DNA from: Pratylenchus scribneri
Taxonomy: Eukaryota; Nematoda; Chromadorea; Rhabditida; Pratylenchidae
DNA length: 64,000 nt
NCBI GenBank assembly: GCA_030063045.1
Contig: JAQSEB010000038.1
Coordinates: 62,001 to 126,000, forward strand
Direction of reading: 5' to 3'
Shown: positions 54,339 to 64,000 of the stretch, one piece after another
Layout: each line of letters starts with the position of its first letter
How positions within the stretch are numbered: position 1 is the first letter of the stretch
Notes under the pieces: model-generated
The model's database searches: none
What the model was told of the DNA's origin: nothing
Seen by the model: the letters and a program-made list of their open reading frames with translations, nothing else
Position numbers and translations under genes: made by a program

Positions 54339-54740
54339 TTTAAAATTGCGAAAAAAAAATTGAAAATTGCGAAAAGAGTATTGAAAATTGCGAAAAGTTT
54401 ATAACGGTTTATTGGTTTGTCCAAAATTCACAAACTATATACCATTGGATAGAGCTCATCAAGACGCATCGAGTGGTATATAATTTGTTATGGTTTAATT
54501 GGTTTTGAACTAAATCCCATTAAGCGGTTTTAAGTGGTTTAAAACCCTTAATTTTTCATCAAGCCACGACAAAATATATACCAATCGACGCGTCTTGACG
54601 AGATCTATCGATTGGATTTAAGGTTTGAGGGTCTAGAACAAACCACTAAACCGTTATAAAATTTTCGCAATTTTCAATTCTCTTTTTGCAATTTTCAATG
54701 TTTTTTTCGCAATTTTCAATGTTTTTTTCGCAAAATTAAA
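54339..54740. repeat. Foldback element with long imperfect inverted repeats
   Basis: The left half reads as the reverse complement of the right half over about 150 bp with moderate divergence, and the symmetry continues nearly to the centre (near 54540). Outer ends are TTTAAAATTGCG on the left and CGCAAAATTAAA on the right. Each arm begins with short tandem subrepeats of TTGAAAATTGCGAAAA type, two to three on each side, with one extra on the right. Next comes ATAACGGTTTA-T/G-TGGTTTGT and then a stretch containing TCAAGACGC. A possible TA target duplication flanks it. It has no coding potential, so it would be a non-autonomous MITE or foldback element. A transcript would form a long hairpin. 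Confidence 0.75.
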
Positions 54741-56825
54741 TACCATCCTTTCAATCAGTAAGAGAAATCAATATATAATTAAAAAAAAAATAAAATATTC
54801 GAGTACACATTTTTCAACCCAGTATTTGTGGAATCAATAGCTTATTCATTTCAATTTATTCGCATGCCAAATCCCTATAATAAATCGCATATTTCAAAAT
54901 CAAAAAGAGAAGAAAATTTTAAAAGATATATAAAATATTAAAAATCAAATTTATTTATTAAAAGTAATAAAATTAATTTATTGATTGGAAGACAAACATT
55001 AGATATGAATATTATTGATATTGAACAATTTAATTAAAAAGTTTTTTGATTCAAATTTAAATGCTATTTTTCTGAATGGGAAAAATATTACCAAATACAA
55101 ATCAATCTTTAATTTTATTTTATATTAGATAGTTAGAAGAAATTTTTTATAAATTGATAATCTGTTCCTTAATGAGTCATTATTATTATTATTATTATAA
55201 ACTGGAATAAAAAAGGAGTGTATTGTTGAATGAAAATAAAATTTGGCAAGAAAATTCTTAAAAACTATTTGTAGAGACTCAATGAATTATTGAATAAAAT
55301 TAAAAATATTGGAAATAAAAATGTGGAAAATATTTATTTTAAAATAATTTTTAATTCAAAAATGTATAATTATAACATTATATTTAAAAATCAAAAAAAT
55401 AATAATGAATTGGGAAATTTAATGCATATGAATGTTATTAAAAGCGTGAAGTGGATTAAAATATTTTATTTCCAAGTAAATGTAATCAGAAATAATTAAA
55501 AAATCTTTCTCTAAATAAATTATTTTTTTAAGCAAAATAAATTTAAGCTTTTAGAAATATTAAATTAATTTAACAATGAAATGTTCAAAATCCATGGAAA
55601 ATAAGTGATTGCTAAGAAAATAATTTCCAAACATCAAATCACAGCATATTATGGTAGTAAATAAAAATTTAAGTTAAAATTAATTACATATCAATTAAAT
55701 ATAAAATATTTTTAATGAATGAAAGACAAAATTTTGGGAATGGTACTTTGTATTTAATTTTATAAATTATCTAAAACAATGTTGGAATTTATTACTTTAA
55801 TGTGGAAATTATGTCCCACTCTCTTTTGTAAATTTAGTAAAATTTTTGACTCAGTGTTCTTTTTTGTGATGGAGATCAATATTCACATAAATGCCAAACA
55901 ATTTCAAAAACGGAAAATGAATAAATATACTTAAAAAATCTTCATATATTTTATACTATAAAAAAGAAAATTTTAATACCTTGATTAATATTTTTGAAAA
56001 AATAAATTACCAGGAAAACGAATAGCATTACAAATAAATTAAAATATTTTATCATATAAGATATCAAAAAACGATAATTAAATTATATATGTTAATATTA
56101 TATTTACGTTAAAGAGAATATGAGGGGAAAAATAAACATAAAAAAATAAATAAATGAGGAAATCTTATTTATTTAAAGGCTACGGCTTGGAATTTATACT
56201 GATTTTATTGGAAATTATTGATTAATTAATAAAAATAATTGAATTCAAATAATCTTTGAAATAAAAAATATTAGAAATATTATATTTAATAAAAATCTTT
56301 GTTTAATTGATATGATTGATTATATAATTTTATTTGAACAAAATTTCCAAATCAAGTAATATTTTTTTATTATAAATATTAAAATTTCTTTTATTAAATC
56401 AAAATATAAAACAGTGAATTAAATAAAAATTATAGAGAAAGAAAGGAGAAATATGACAATTATAAAGTAATATGAGTGTTAAAATTTTCAAAATTTTTTA
56501 TATATTTTGTAAATATAATTTGAGCAAAAAATAAAATTATATGAATAGAAAAATTTTATCAAAAAATAATTATATTATTAATTCTCGGCTTAATAGAGAA
56601 AGAAATTCGATAAAATAAACGACCGAATCTTCATTGGGCGCATAAAATATAATAGAAGGAAGTTTTACTGAAAATATAATTTATTTGAAAATAAAATAGT
56701 ATAATTTTTTATGACATTGAAAAATTAATAATAAGAATAAAATATCAAAAGGAAAAAAGATTTCACTAAAAAGTGTAATAATAATTTAAAAATATTAATA
56801 TAGAAAAAATATAATCTTTTAAAGT
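54741..56825. other. A+T-rich stretch without recognisable genes
   Basis: Low-complexity sequence between the foldback element and the retrotransposon, with an (ATT)n run of about seven units at 55179-55198. An open frame of 69 codons at 55290-55499 (plus strand) is Asn/Lys/Ile-rich and has no motif. Confidence 0.55.
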
Positions 56826-57092
56826 TGTTGTGTATTTTACAACAATCAAGAAATAATAATAAAATGTTTTTATTCAATTTAATTTAAAAATGCGAATCAA
56901 ATAAATAATAAAGTAGGTCGAATGAATAAAATTGGGAATTTTACAATTCGTACGAATGATGTGGGGATTTGGCTGGGAATCGAATTATGCTTGCGAAAAG
57001 GGACAGAGAAAGAGAATTTAGAGAGGATTGGTATAATGACAAAATAAATTTAAATCAATAGAAATGGTAATGTGAAAGGTCCATTCCCAACA
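56826..57092 (-). repeat. 3' LTR of the retrotransposon
   Basis: 267 bp with TGTTG...CAACA ends. It matches the other LTR except for T at 57032 (C at 61752). In the element's sense a polyadenylation signal AATAAA lies at the complement of 56869-56874, near the end of the LTR. The polypurine tract adjoins its upstream end. Confidence 0.95.
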
Positions 57093-57103
57093 TCTCCCCC
57101 TTT
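57093..57103 (-). promoter_or_regulatory. Polypurine tract for plus-strand DNA priming
   Basis: The minus strand reads AAAGGGGGAGA directly upstream of the TG that opens the 3' LTR. This is the expected position and composition for the second-strand primer of an LTR element. Confidence 0.85.
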
Positions 57104-57119
57104 AAATTCTTTAATCCCT

Positions 57120-57725
57120 CTATTGTTCTTCGTATCGGCTTTTCGATGGATCAATTTGGAGCACTTTGGTTTTTGTTCGATGGCGAATTGGATAACGGCG
57201 GTGAGGAGAACAATTCTGCGGCGGATTCAATGGATTTTCCGGGGTTGTTTCTTCCCGATTTTCGGCAAATTCCATTGGTAAACGTCGGCGCATTTGATTT
57301 GCATGCCGATGAACTACTCTTTTCAGCATTGGAACCTCAACCCTGTAGGTTGGAGAATTTCCTACACGCTCCAAAATTGTTCCAGGAATCCATTGAGTTT
57401 TCCCAAATCGATAATTAAGCAAAAAGATGCTTTCTCCTGGAGTAAATTCGACCAATTTTGCCCCATTTTTCAAATCAAATTGTTGTGCCATTTTATTGGT
57501 GTACTTCTGGCGATCATTTTCAATGACGCATTCATTTTTATTGTTGGAAATTGGATGAAGCAATGATAATTTTGTGCGAATCCGCCGACCAAGGAATATT
57601 TGATCCGGTGAATGCCCATCCAATGCCGAATGTGGTGTAGTCCGATAGGCCAGAAGCATTTTCTCTGCCCATTTTGGACCATCTTCTTTGCATTTTTGCA
57701 TGGCTCTTTTAAATGTATCGACAAA
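57120..57725 (-). pseudogene. Integrase C-terminal part, cut off by an in-frame stop
   Basis: This open segment continues the pol frame without a shift beyond the TGA at 57726-57728 and ends at TAG 57120-57122, about 201 codons. It starts in the remainder of the integrase core, downstream of the catalytic glutamate (KRAMQKC, WAEKMLLAYRTTPHSALDG, a typical gypsy integrase stretch). A GPY/F-like C-terminal module follows (W-IPGTI-ERVGNSPTYRVEV and a RHANQMRRR ending). The last 60 residues are Pro/Arg-rich. It has no start codon of its own at the domain border. The first internal ATG is at 57701. It would be made only if the stop were read through. Confidence 0.85.
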
Positions 57726-59729
57726 TCATTCGATTTGACCATTCGATTGAGGATGGAACGGTGGCGTAAATGTGTGTTTAATGCCAAATTCACTGCAGAA
57801 ATCCCTGAATTCTTTCGATTTCAGCTGCGTTCCATTGTCCGAAACTATTTCTTTTGGAATGCCATATCGATTGACCAATATGCGCATTGTATCCACAGTG
57901 TCCTTTGCCGAAATTGTTTTCATTCTGAACACATCTGGCCATTTTGAAAATGCATCGGTGACCAATAAATAAGTATTTCCATCTTTGCATGGTCCCGCAA
58001 AATCTATATGCACTCGCTCATAAACTTCACCAGTCAATGGCCATGGTTTCAATGTGGTTTTTATAGGCGATTTTGCCGCTTCTTGACATTGAGTGCACGT
58101 TCGGACCAAATTTTCAATGTCCGAATCGATTTTTGGCCAATAGACATGTTCTCTTGCAATGGCTTTCATCTTCACTATTCCTGGATGAGCCAAATGCATC
58201 GCCTTGAGAACTTTTGAGCGAAGTGTTTCTGGAATAATTGTTCGATGGCCATAAACGAAACATCCATTAATTTCATTGATGTCATTTCTTTTTGGAAAAT
58301 ATGGACCCAAATCTTGGTCTTCACATTTATTTGGCCAACCATCATTGCAGAATTTTGCCAATTTTTGTAAAATTTCATCTTTTTGTGTTTCTTCGGCAAT
58401 TTCCTTCACTGTAATTGGTAATGCCTCAACTGAAGAAACAAAAAATTCTTCAATGAATTTCTCCGTTTCCGTGCAAATATTGGCAATCAAAACTTCCTCT
58501 TCCGGCTTTGGATAATTTGCAATAAGCCGCGAAAGGACGTCCACTTTTCCAAATGAACTTGTATTGACGTATTCAATTTTAAAGTGGTAATTTGATAGAA
58601 TTATGGCCCATCTCTGCAGTCTGCTTGCTGCATAAATTGGAATGCCATTTTTGGAGCCAAATATTGCCAATAATGGTTTGTGGTCTGTTTGAAGAGTAAA
58701 TTGGCGACCAAATATCATTTTGTGAAATTTCTTGACGGCAAAAACTAGGCCAAGTGCTTCTTTTTCAATTTGACTATAGTTTCGTTGGGCCGGTGAAAAT
58801 GTGATTGATGCATGCTCAATGACCTTCTCAGTTTTGTCTGGAAACAAATGACTGATGGTCGCTCCGATTCCATCTTTGGAAGCATCGGCCGCCACTATGA
58901 TTGGCAATTTTGGATCATAGTGCGTAAGCATCAAATCTGACTGCAAAATTTCTTTGGCTTTCTCGAATGCCGTTTGCTGCCGTTCAGTCCATTCAAATTT
59001 CACATCTTTTCTCAATAATTCATCCAGTGGTGCTCGCAATTCTCTCATTTGCTTGATGAATCTTCCATAATAATTCAGTGCACCGAGAAAAGATCGCAAA
59101 ATCGACACATCCGTTGGCGCTGGCATTTTCTTGATTGCCTCTGATCGCGCTGGATCTGGTCGAATGCCATTTGAATCCACAATATGACCCAATAAGTGAA
59201 CTTCTTTTTGCATAAAATGACATTTTTCCGATTGAATTTTCAGCCCATATTCATTGATCCTTTCGAACAATTTGAATAGGGTTTTCTTGTGTTCATTTGT
59301 ATTGGCGCTTCCGATATAAAGATCATCCAAATAGGATCCTGCGCCATCAATTCCGGATGTTAATTGATCCATTAATTCTTGAAAAATGCTTGGCGCGGAT
59401 TTGACACCAAATGGCAGCCTCTCGCATTGGAATAGCCCCAAATATGTATTTATTCCACATAACTGTTTTGATTGTTCATCCAATTCAATTTGTAAATAAG
59501 CATCACGCAAGTCAATTTGAGAAATGACCTTTGCACCGTTCAATTTGTGGAAAATCTCATCTGGTCTTGGCAATGGGTGGCGATTGAGTTCGATTGCATT
59601 GTTCAATCCTGTTGAAAAATCCATGCAGACCCGTGTTTTGCCATTTTTCTTTTGAACACTGAGAATTGGCGCGGCCCATTTGCTGAATTGCACTGGTTTG
59701 ATAGCACCAATTGACACGAGTCTCTTCAA
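57726..59729 (-). CDS. Pol segment: reverse transcriptase, RNase H and most of integrase
   Basis: 667 codons open between two stops, in the same frame as Gag-protease. The first codon is TTG, not ATG, so this is a continuation of Gag-Pol rather than a separate gene. Reverse transcriptase occupies about residues 1-240, with Asp73 in QIDLRDAY and the YLDD active site at 133-136. RNase H spans about 270-400 with candidate catalytic residues Asp282, Glu324, Asp349 and Asp397. Integrase follows. Its zinc finger has His512, His515, Cys545 and Cys548. Its catalytic triad is Asp576, Asp631 and Glu667, a D,D-35-E spacing. All these residues are present. The frame ends with TGA immediately after Glu667, so the integrase core's last helices and C-terminal domain are lost. 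Enzymes of this kind copy the RNA into DNA and insert it in the genome. Confidence 0.93.
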   Translation of the reverse strand: MKRLVSIGAIKPVQFSKWAAPILSVQKKNGKTRVCMDFSTGLNNAIELNRHPLPRPDEIFHKLNGAKVISQIDLRDAYLQIELDEQSKQLCGINTYLGLFQCERLPFGVKSAPSIFQELMDQLTSGIDGAGSYLDDLYIGSANTNEHKKTLFKLFERINEYGLKIQSEKCHFMQKEVHLLGHIVDSNGIRPDPARSEAIKKMPAPTDVSILRSFLGALNYYGRFIKQMRELRAPLDELLRKDVKFEWTERQQTAFEKAKEILQSDLMLTHYDPKLPIIVAADASKDGIGATISHLFPDKTEKVIEHASITFSPAQRNYSQIEKEALGLVFAVKKFHKMIFGRQFTLQTDHKPLLAIFGSKNGIPIYAASRLQRWAIILSNYHFKIEYVNTSSFGKVDVLSRLIANYPKPEEEVLIANICTETEKFIEEFFVSSVEALPITVKEIAEETQKDEILQKLAKFCNDGWPNKCEDQDLGPYFPKRNDINEINGCFVYGHRTIIPETLRSKVLKAMHLAHPGIVKMKAIAREHVYWPKIDSDIENLVRTCTQCQEAAKSPIKTTLKPWPLTGEVYERVHIDFAGPCKDGNTYLLVTDAFSKWPDVFRMKTISAKDTVDTMRILVNRYGIPKEIVSDNGTQLKSKEFRDFCSEFGIKHTFTPPFHPQSNGQIE

Positions 59730-61274
59730 TTAAGCCTCCACTGTTTCCTTTGCGCTGAATGGGACCGGTCGAGCCTTGCAAAATATTGGCCGTGCATCTT
59801 CTTTCAAGTGCAAATGTGCCTTCATTTTTGTGCACACACCCAGACCAGGGCTAAAAATTTCAGGGAATTTTTGTTCAAGAGTCGATGCCAATGATTTTGC
59901 ATCTTCATGTGCCAATTTTCCATTGTTGAATGATTTTTGAATTGTTGAAATTATTGGACTTTCCGGTGAGCACAATATGGCCAAGAGTTCCTCTGGAAGA
60001 ATTTTCAAATGCACTATCCAAGGAATGCCAAGTAAATCATGTGCCACTTGATCTGTCACATATCCAATCAATTTCTTCTCATTTCCATTGAAATTGACAA
60101 AACATTCAATTTTTCCCATAATATTGAATTGGATACCATTGCAATTACTTGCCTTGATTTCTGACTTCACCAGTTTAGGCTTTCCAAGTTTTGCCCACGT
60201 GGCTGAAGTGAGTATTGCAATTTGAGAACCTGTGTCCAGTTTCATATCAATATTCTTTCCATTTATTTTGACTGGCACAATAAACCATCCATAATATTCT
60301 GCATTGTTGGCGGCCATATTTACTTCAATTGAACCAACCTGCACTTCATTTGTCCCAGTTTTCTGAGTTCTCTGGCGACAAATAGTTGCAATATGACCTT
60401 TCTTGCCACAACAATTGCACGTCGCATCTTTGAATTTGCACTGCTGGCGCCAATGGCCAGGCTTTCCACAAGCAAAACAAGATGGTTTTGTATTCTTCTC
60501 ATTTTTGTTCTCGGCCTTCCCTTCTTTGGGTTTTATCTTGCCTTTGAACTTTTCTTTGTATTGTTGTGGTTTATTGTGAATTGTATTGACTGATGGGTGG
60601 TGGCTTGATGACAGGGATTTGGCACTATCCCGCAATAGCTGAAATGCTCGGCATTCTTCACCAAGCTTTTCCAATTTCAGCTCTTCGCCTTTCTTGTTTG
60701 CTTCTTCCAATAATTGTAAGCATTTTTGACGTAAATCATGGTGTTCATCTCTCAAGCCAACCACCATTATCATACACTTCAATGTTTCTTTTGTCAATGT
60801 TAAATTTGCATTTTCACAGGCCGCATTTACTTTGGAAATGAAAGTGGCAATATCTTCTCCTGCCAGCTGTTTGATTTTAAAACATTCAAACCTCCTGACA
60901 AACAGCGATCGATCATCGGCGAACAAAGCCTTAAGCTTTGCGATGGCATCTTTATATTCCAGTTCATCGGGTTTTGTTGGCAAAATGCTGTCCGCAAATT
61001 TGGCATATTCTGAGTCCCCGAGTTTGCCGATCAATAATCGAACTCTGGCTGACTCTTCCAGTTGTTCACCATCCACTTCGATGTGGTTTCCAAATCTTTG
61101 GTGCCATTTTTCAAATGTTGAACCTGCTTCCGGATCATAATTGAAAGTGTTGATCCTCAAACTCAGTGATGCAGCGAGAGCAGCGTCATTAGTCCCAATA
61201 TTTTGAGCTGGAGCCAAATTTTTTGTAATTGCTGCCAATAATTGTTGGAATTGTTCAGCCGATAAATTTGCCAT
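59730..61274 (-). CDS. Gag and aspartic protease of the retrotransposon
   Basis: 514 codons from ATG at 61274, about 270 nt downstream of the 5' LTR, to TAA at 59730-59732. Residues 1-220 are the capsid-like Gag part, with FNYDPEAGSTFEKW at 45-57. A basic linker at 235-262 precedes two CX2CX4HX4C zinc knuckles (Cys266, Cys269, His274, Cys279 and Cys286, Cys289, His294, Cys299) that bind RNA. The retropepsin-like protease follows, with LDTGS at 346-350 (catalytic Asp347) and LLGIPWI at 414-420. Residues 430-514 lead into reverse transcriptase. The terminal TAA lies in frame with pol and interrupts what is otherwise a single reading frame. Gag would form the particle and the protease would process it. 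The Gag N-terminal pattern resembles nematode gypsy-like elements. Confidence 0.93.
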   Translation of the reverse strand: MANLSAEQFQQLLAAITKNLAPAQNIGTNDAALAASLSLRINTFNYDPEAGSTFEKWHQRFGNHIEVDGEQLEESARVRLLIGKLGDSEYAKFADSILPTKPDELEYKDAIAKLKALFADDRSLFVRRFECFKIKQLAGEDIATFISKVNAACENANLTLTKETLKCMIMVVGLRDEHHDLRQKCLQLLEEANKKGEELKLEKLGEECRAFQLLRDSAKSLSSSHHPSVNTIHNKPQQYKEKFKGKIKPKEGKAENKNEKNTKPSCFACGKPGHWRQQCKFKDATCNCCGKKGHIATICRQRTQKTGTNEVQVGSIEVNMAANNAEYYGWFIVPVKINGKNIDMKLDTGSQIAILTSATWAKLGKPKLVKSEIKASNCNGIQFNIMGKIECFVNFNGNEKKLIGYVTDQVAHDLLGIPWIVHLKILPEELLAILCSPESPIISTIQKSFNNGKLAHEDAKSLASTLEQKFPEIFSPGLGVCTKMKAHLHLKEDARPIFCKARPVPFSAKETVEA

Positions 61275-61527
61275 TTTTGATATTTAATTGATGTAATAAA
61301 ATTGACGAAAATGTGACTAATTTATTGAAGATTTGCCCGATCTGCACACAGCAGATTCAATTAGATTCACACAGAAAATAATAGGCGTCGAATTTTATTG
61401 ATTTTTGATGCCGATTTTTGACGTAATTTTATTGCCGATTTGACGAATTTTAATTGCAGCCTTTGACGATAAAAACTTTTCTTGTCCAAATAAAATAAAG
61501 TCGTGTCCAAATATAATAATTTTGTTT

Positions 61528-61540
61528 GCTGACTGCGCCA
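61528..61540 (-). promoter_or_regulatory. Primer binding site, tRNA-Ser-like
   Basis: On the minus strand TGGCGCAGTCAGC begins five bases after the 5' LTR. TGG would pair with the CCA tail, and CGCAGTC with the 3' acceptor side of a tRNA whose discriminator base is G and which starts GCAGUC, as tRNA-Ser commonly does. Drosophila 17.6 and 297 are known to use tRNA-Ser. The assignment here is by inspection only. Confidence 0.75.
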
Positions 61541-61545
61541 AAAGT

Positions 61546-61812
61546 TGTTGTGTATTTTACAACAATCAAGAAATAATAATAAAATGTTTTTATTCAATTT
61601 AATTTAAAAATGCGAATCAAATAAATAATAAAGTAGGTCGAATGAATAAAATTGGGAATTTTACAATTCGTACGAATGATGTGGGGATTTGGCTGGGAAT
61701 CGAATTATGCTTGCGAAAAGGGACAGAGAAAGAGAATTTAGAGAGGATTGGCATAATGACAAAATAAATTTAAATCAATAGAAATGGTAATGTGAAAGGT
61801 CCATTCCCAACA
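61546..61812 (-). repeat. 5' LTR of the retrotransposon
   Basis: 267 bp with the same TGTTG...CAACA ends as its partner. It would carry the promoter of the element. An AATAAA signal is at the complement of 61589-61594. No clear TATA box could be singled out in the A+T-rich part. Confidence 0.95.
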
Positions 61813-64000
61813 AAAATAAATCTATAAAAATTAAATTTTGCTTGGAAAATGCTGTTCTGCTGATGAAATTTTATTTATAAATATTAATTAATGGACTGTG
61901 ATATATATAGGACTACTATATGGTTAAAAGAGATTTTATTTGCATCGAATTTTAGTATTCATTAAAAATCATTTGACCTACCAAAAAAGAACAATAAATT
62001 GGATTAATAAATGCTGAAAAAACAAATATTCTAATTAATTAAACGGGCGGAAGAGATCCATATCCTAAGCAATAGAAGTGTTGAGAATAATTTTTATAAT
62101 TTTCTAAATTATTCTTTTGAAATCGAAGAAGTCTTAAATACTTACAAAAAACAATGACAAATGAGGCAATTGATCAATAATATAAAGCAGAAAAGTTTTC
62201 TAATTGATAAAGATAATAATATTACAAAATATCTTCATTTTAATAAGAATGTATATTTCACATGGAATTCTAATCTCGTATTTAATTCAAAAAAAAATAA
62301 GAAATGGCATTTTTTAACGGGAACAAAATTATATATCAGATCTATCTACAATAATTCATTTGAGTATTTTAATAAATTATTAAAAAAAAAGAATTAAATT
62401 GAATATTTTTGGAAAATATTTACAGATAGAAAAAAGGGGAATTGGAAAAAGTTTAATTTTAAAAAATATAAATTATATATCATACCGAAGAGAAGAATAT
62501 GATAAATTGAGAAAAAAAAAGATTTTAGAATTTAAGCTGAAGGTTTATTTATTGAAGCATTGAAAGACAAAGCTAATGAAATGCTTAGGTTATGATGGTA
62601 TTCTCACTTTGAAATTTATTTGAGAATTTGAATTGCCTGCTATTCTTTAACGGTGAAATACGCTGATACAATGGTTATTTAAAAAATTAAAAAAAAACAT
62701 ATTTCATAATATAGGATTGACTGATAAAATATAACATTTTTCAAATTATCAATTAGAAATAAATATATTCTTGAAATAAAAAAGGAAAATAATCATATAA
62801 TATTACATTGAATTCAAAAATAATGAAAAATTTTAATAAAATCAATATTTTTATATGTTAATTATCGTGTGAAAATTTCAGAAAAAAAAGAAATCCCGAC
62901 GAATGGATTTGGCCTTAGAAAGAGGCCTAATTCATTTTTCTCCTAGCATTGATTTCACATCATAAAAATCATCGCCGATAATATTGCTAAAATTCCAAGA
63001 ATTCAAAATCAAAAATAAAATTTTTTGAAAATTTTAAATTGAAAATATATAATTGAAAATAAACAAATAAAGATTAAATAAATTTTCTTTATCGATGTTC
63101 TGATTAAAACGTACTTTTGTCGGACGAAACAAGCAATTGAAATGCATGCATTGGGGTATAATTTTTTTCAATTCGAAAAAATAATTTAATATTATTTAAT
63201 TTTTAATTAAATAAAATATTTAAAAATAGAAATAAAAGTGCAAAATTAAAAATAAATTGATTTGAAAAAATAAATATAAATAATATTTATAAAATTATAT
63301 ATATTTAAGAGAATTTAAAGTAAAAATAAAAAATTTATAATTATTTAAAAATTTAATTCATATTAATCTTAATCAAATACATTATTTCATAAATAATCTG
63401 ACAAGCTATTCCGCTTTTTTCCCAAAATAAAATATTTTAATTTTGCTTTAGCTTATTTTATAAAATTGTGATCTAAAAAAAGAATTTAAAAAAATCGTAT
63501 CATAATAAAATTAGTGATAAAATATCTGAATAAGAAAATTATTTGCTGAAAATAGAAGGAAAATTCTAAAAGAATTGAAATTGTTAAATAAATATATATA
63601 ATTCATTTATTATATTTAAATTCTTGAAAGCAATTCAGATTTATGAAAAATTAAATGATTTATTATTATTATACTAAATTTTTTAAATTCATCCACATAA
63701 AAATGTGTTAAAATTGTAAAAAATTATTTGCAAAATTTATTCTTTTCCCCATTCTTCCTTTCATAATAGCGCAAAATGGACATAATTACCCGGACTGAAG
63801 CGCAAAGACAGACTACCGAAATTAAATTAAACTTAAACTTGATAATTTATTAATATAATGAAAAATAATAAATAAAATTTTTTATTAAATAATAAAATAT
63901 TAAAACTAATTTCGCATCAGATTCAATTGTGAAATACAATATATCTGATATGTATAAGATTTTACTATAATACCTTCCAGGCCCTACTTTGGATGTATAG
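61813..64000. other. A+T-rich stretch without recognisable genes
   Basis: Low-complexity host sequence to the right of the retrotransposon. A 78-codon open frame at 62161-62397 (plus strand) is rich in Asn, Lys, Phe and Ile, has no motif, and is of a length expected by chance here. Small G+C-richer patches at 62890-62990 and 63740-63820 have no recognisable content. Confidence 0.5.

Larger units (their letters stand above)
56826..61812 (-). mobile_element. Ty3/gypsy-type LTR retrotransposon, full length, 4987 bp
   Basis: Two near-identical 267-bp LTRs bound an internal region that contains, in transcription order (right to left), a primer binding site, Gag, protease, reverse transcriptase, RNase H, integrase and a polypurine tract. 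The order RT-RNaseH-IN places it in the Ty3/gypsy superfamily. There is no envelope-like frame and no chromodomain at the end of integrase. The LTRs differ at a single base (57032 versus 61752), indicating a young insertion. Flanking 5-mers AAAGT (56821-56825) and AAAAT (61813-61817) would be an imperfect target duplication. The coding frame is broken by two in-frame stops, so this copy alone probably cannot make complete Pol. Its base composition is much closer to balanced than the host sequence around it. Confidence 0.95.

Noticed and set aside
57146..57566. Plus-strand open frames of about 90 codons across the integrase region
   Set aside because: They are shadows opposite the integrase coding frame, which has clear domain similarity on the minus strand.
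60593..61144. Plus-strand open frames of 68-102 codons opposite Gag
   Set aside because: They are antisense shadows of the Gag frame, with no recognisable domain.
62161..62397. 78-codon open frame starting MRQLINN, plus strand, as a possible small gene
   Set aside because: At this A+T content several open frames of this length are expected by chance. The peptide is Asn/Lys/Ile/Phe-rich with no motif.

Overview
This is a very A+T-rich, gene-poor eukaryotic window, roughly four-fifths A+T by eye. The only unambiguous coding sequence is one Ty3/gypsy-type LTR retrotransposon on the minus strand at 56826-61812. Its Gag has a nematode-style N-terminus (an F-x-YDPE-x-G-x-TF-x-KW pattern) and its integrase zinc finger starts H-x2-H, as in the retroelement Pol families common in nematodes. 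I therefore infer a nematode genome with small, scattered relics and no intact host gene in the window. The species cannot be named from the sequence. Most other open frames are 60-80 codons long, about what chance gives at this composition.

Layout. 1-3060: A+T-rich, no gene seen. 3326-4140: a more G+C-rich patch with degenerate tandem repeats and a purine-rich island. 4141-6886: A+T-rich. 6887-7555: one copy, minus orientation, of a repeat family defined here, carrying a decayed tRNA-like module and a perfect 17-bp terminal hairpin. 7556-13550: A+T-rich. 13551-14780: two more copies of the family, head to tail, period 614 bp. 15826-15876: a short C2H2 zinc-finger-like coding relic. 16624-17170: a 44-bp A+T-rich minisatellite. 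17171-35373: A+T-rich, with a 17-C homopolymer at 29681 and a G+C-richer island at 34032-34180. 35374-35785: an array of 20-bp palindromic units followed by a diverged direct repeat. 35786-54338: A+T-rich, with a 31-bp-period triplet near 42669 and a 77-bp duplication near 53026. 54339-54740: a foldback element about 400 bp long. 56826-61812: the LTR retrotransposon. 61813-64000: A+T-rich.

Retrotransposon. Reading right to left it contains a 5' LTR, a tRNA-Ser-like primer binding site, Gag with two CCHC knuckles, an aspartic protease, reverse transcriptase, RNase H, integrase, a polypurine tract and a 3' LTR. The two 267-bp LTRs differ at one base, so the insertion is young. Nevertheless the single gag-pol frame is cut by two in-frame stops, one between protease and reverse transcriptase and one directly after the integrase catalytic glutamate. 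The copy may have been made in trans from proteins of an intact relative.

The least explained structure is the repeat family at 6887-7555 and 13551-14780. Three copies share a core of about 100 bp, repeated AACCGGTT palindromes, and two successive hairpins at one end. One of the three has a tRNA-like stretch with a perfect Pol III B box where the others have unrelated sequence.
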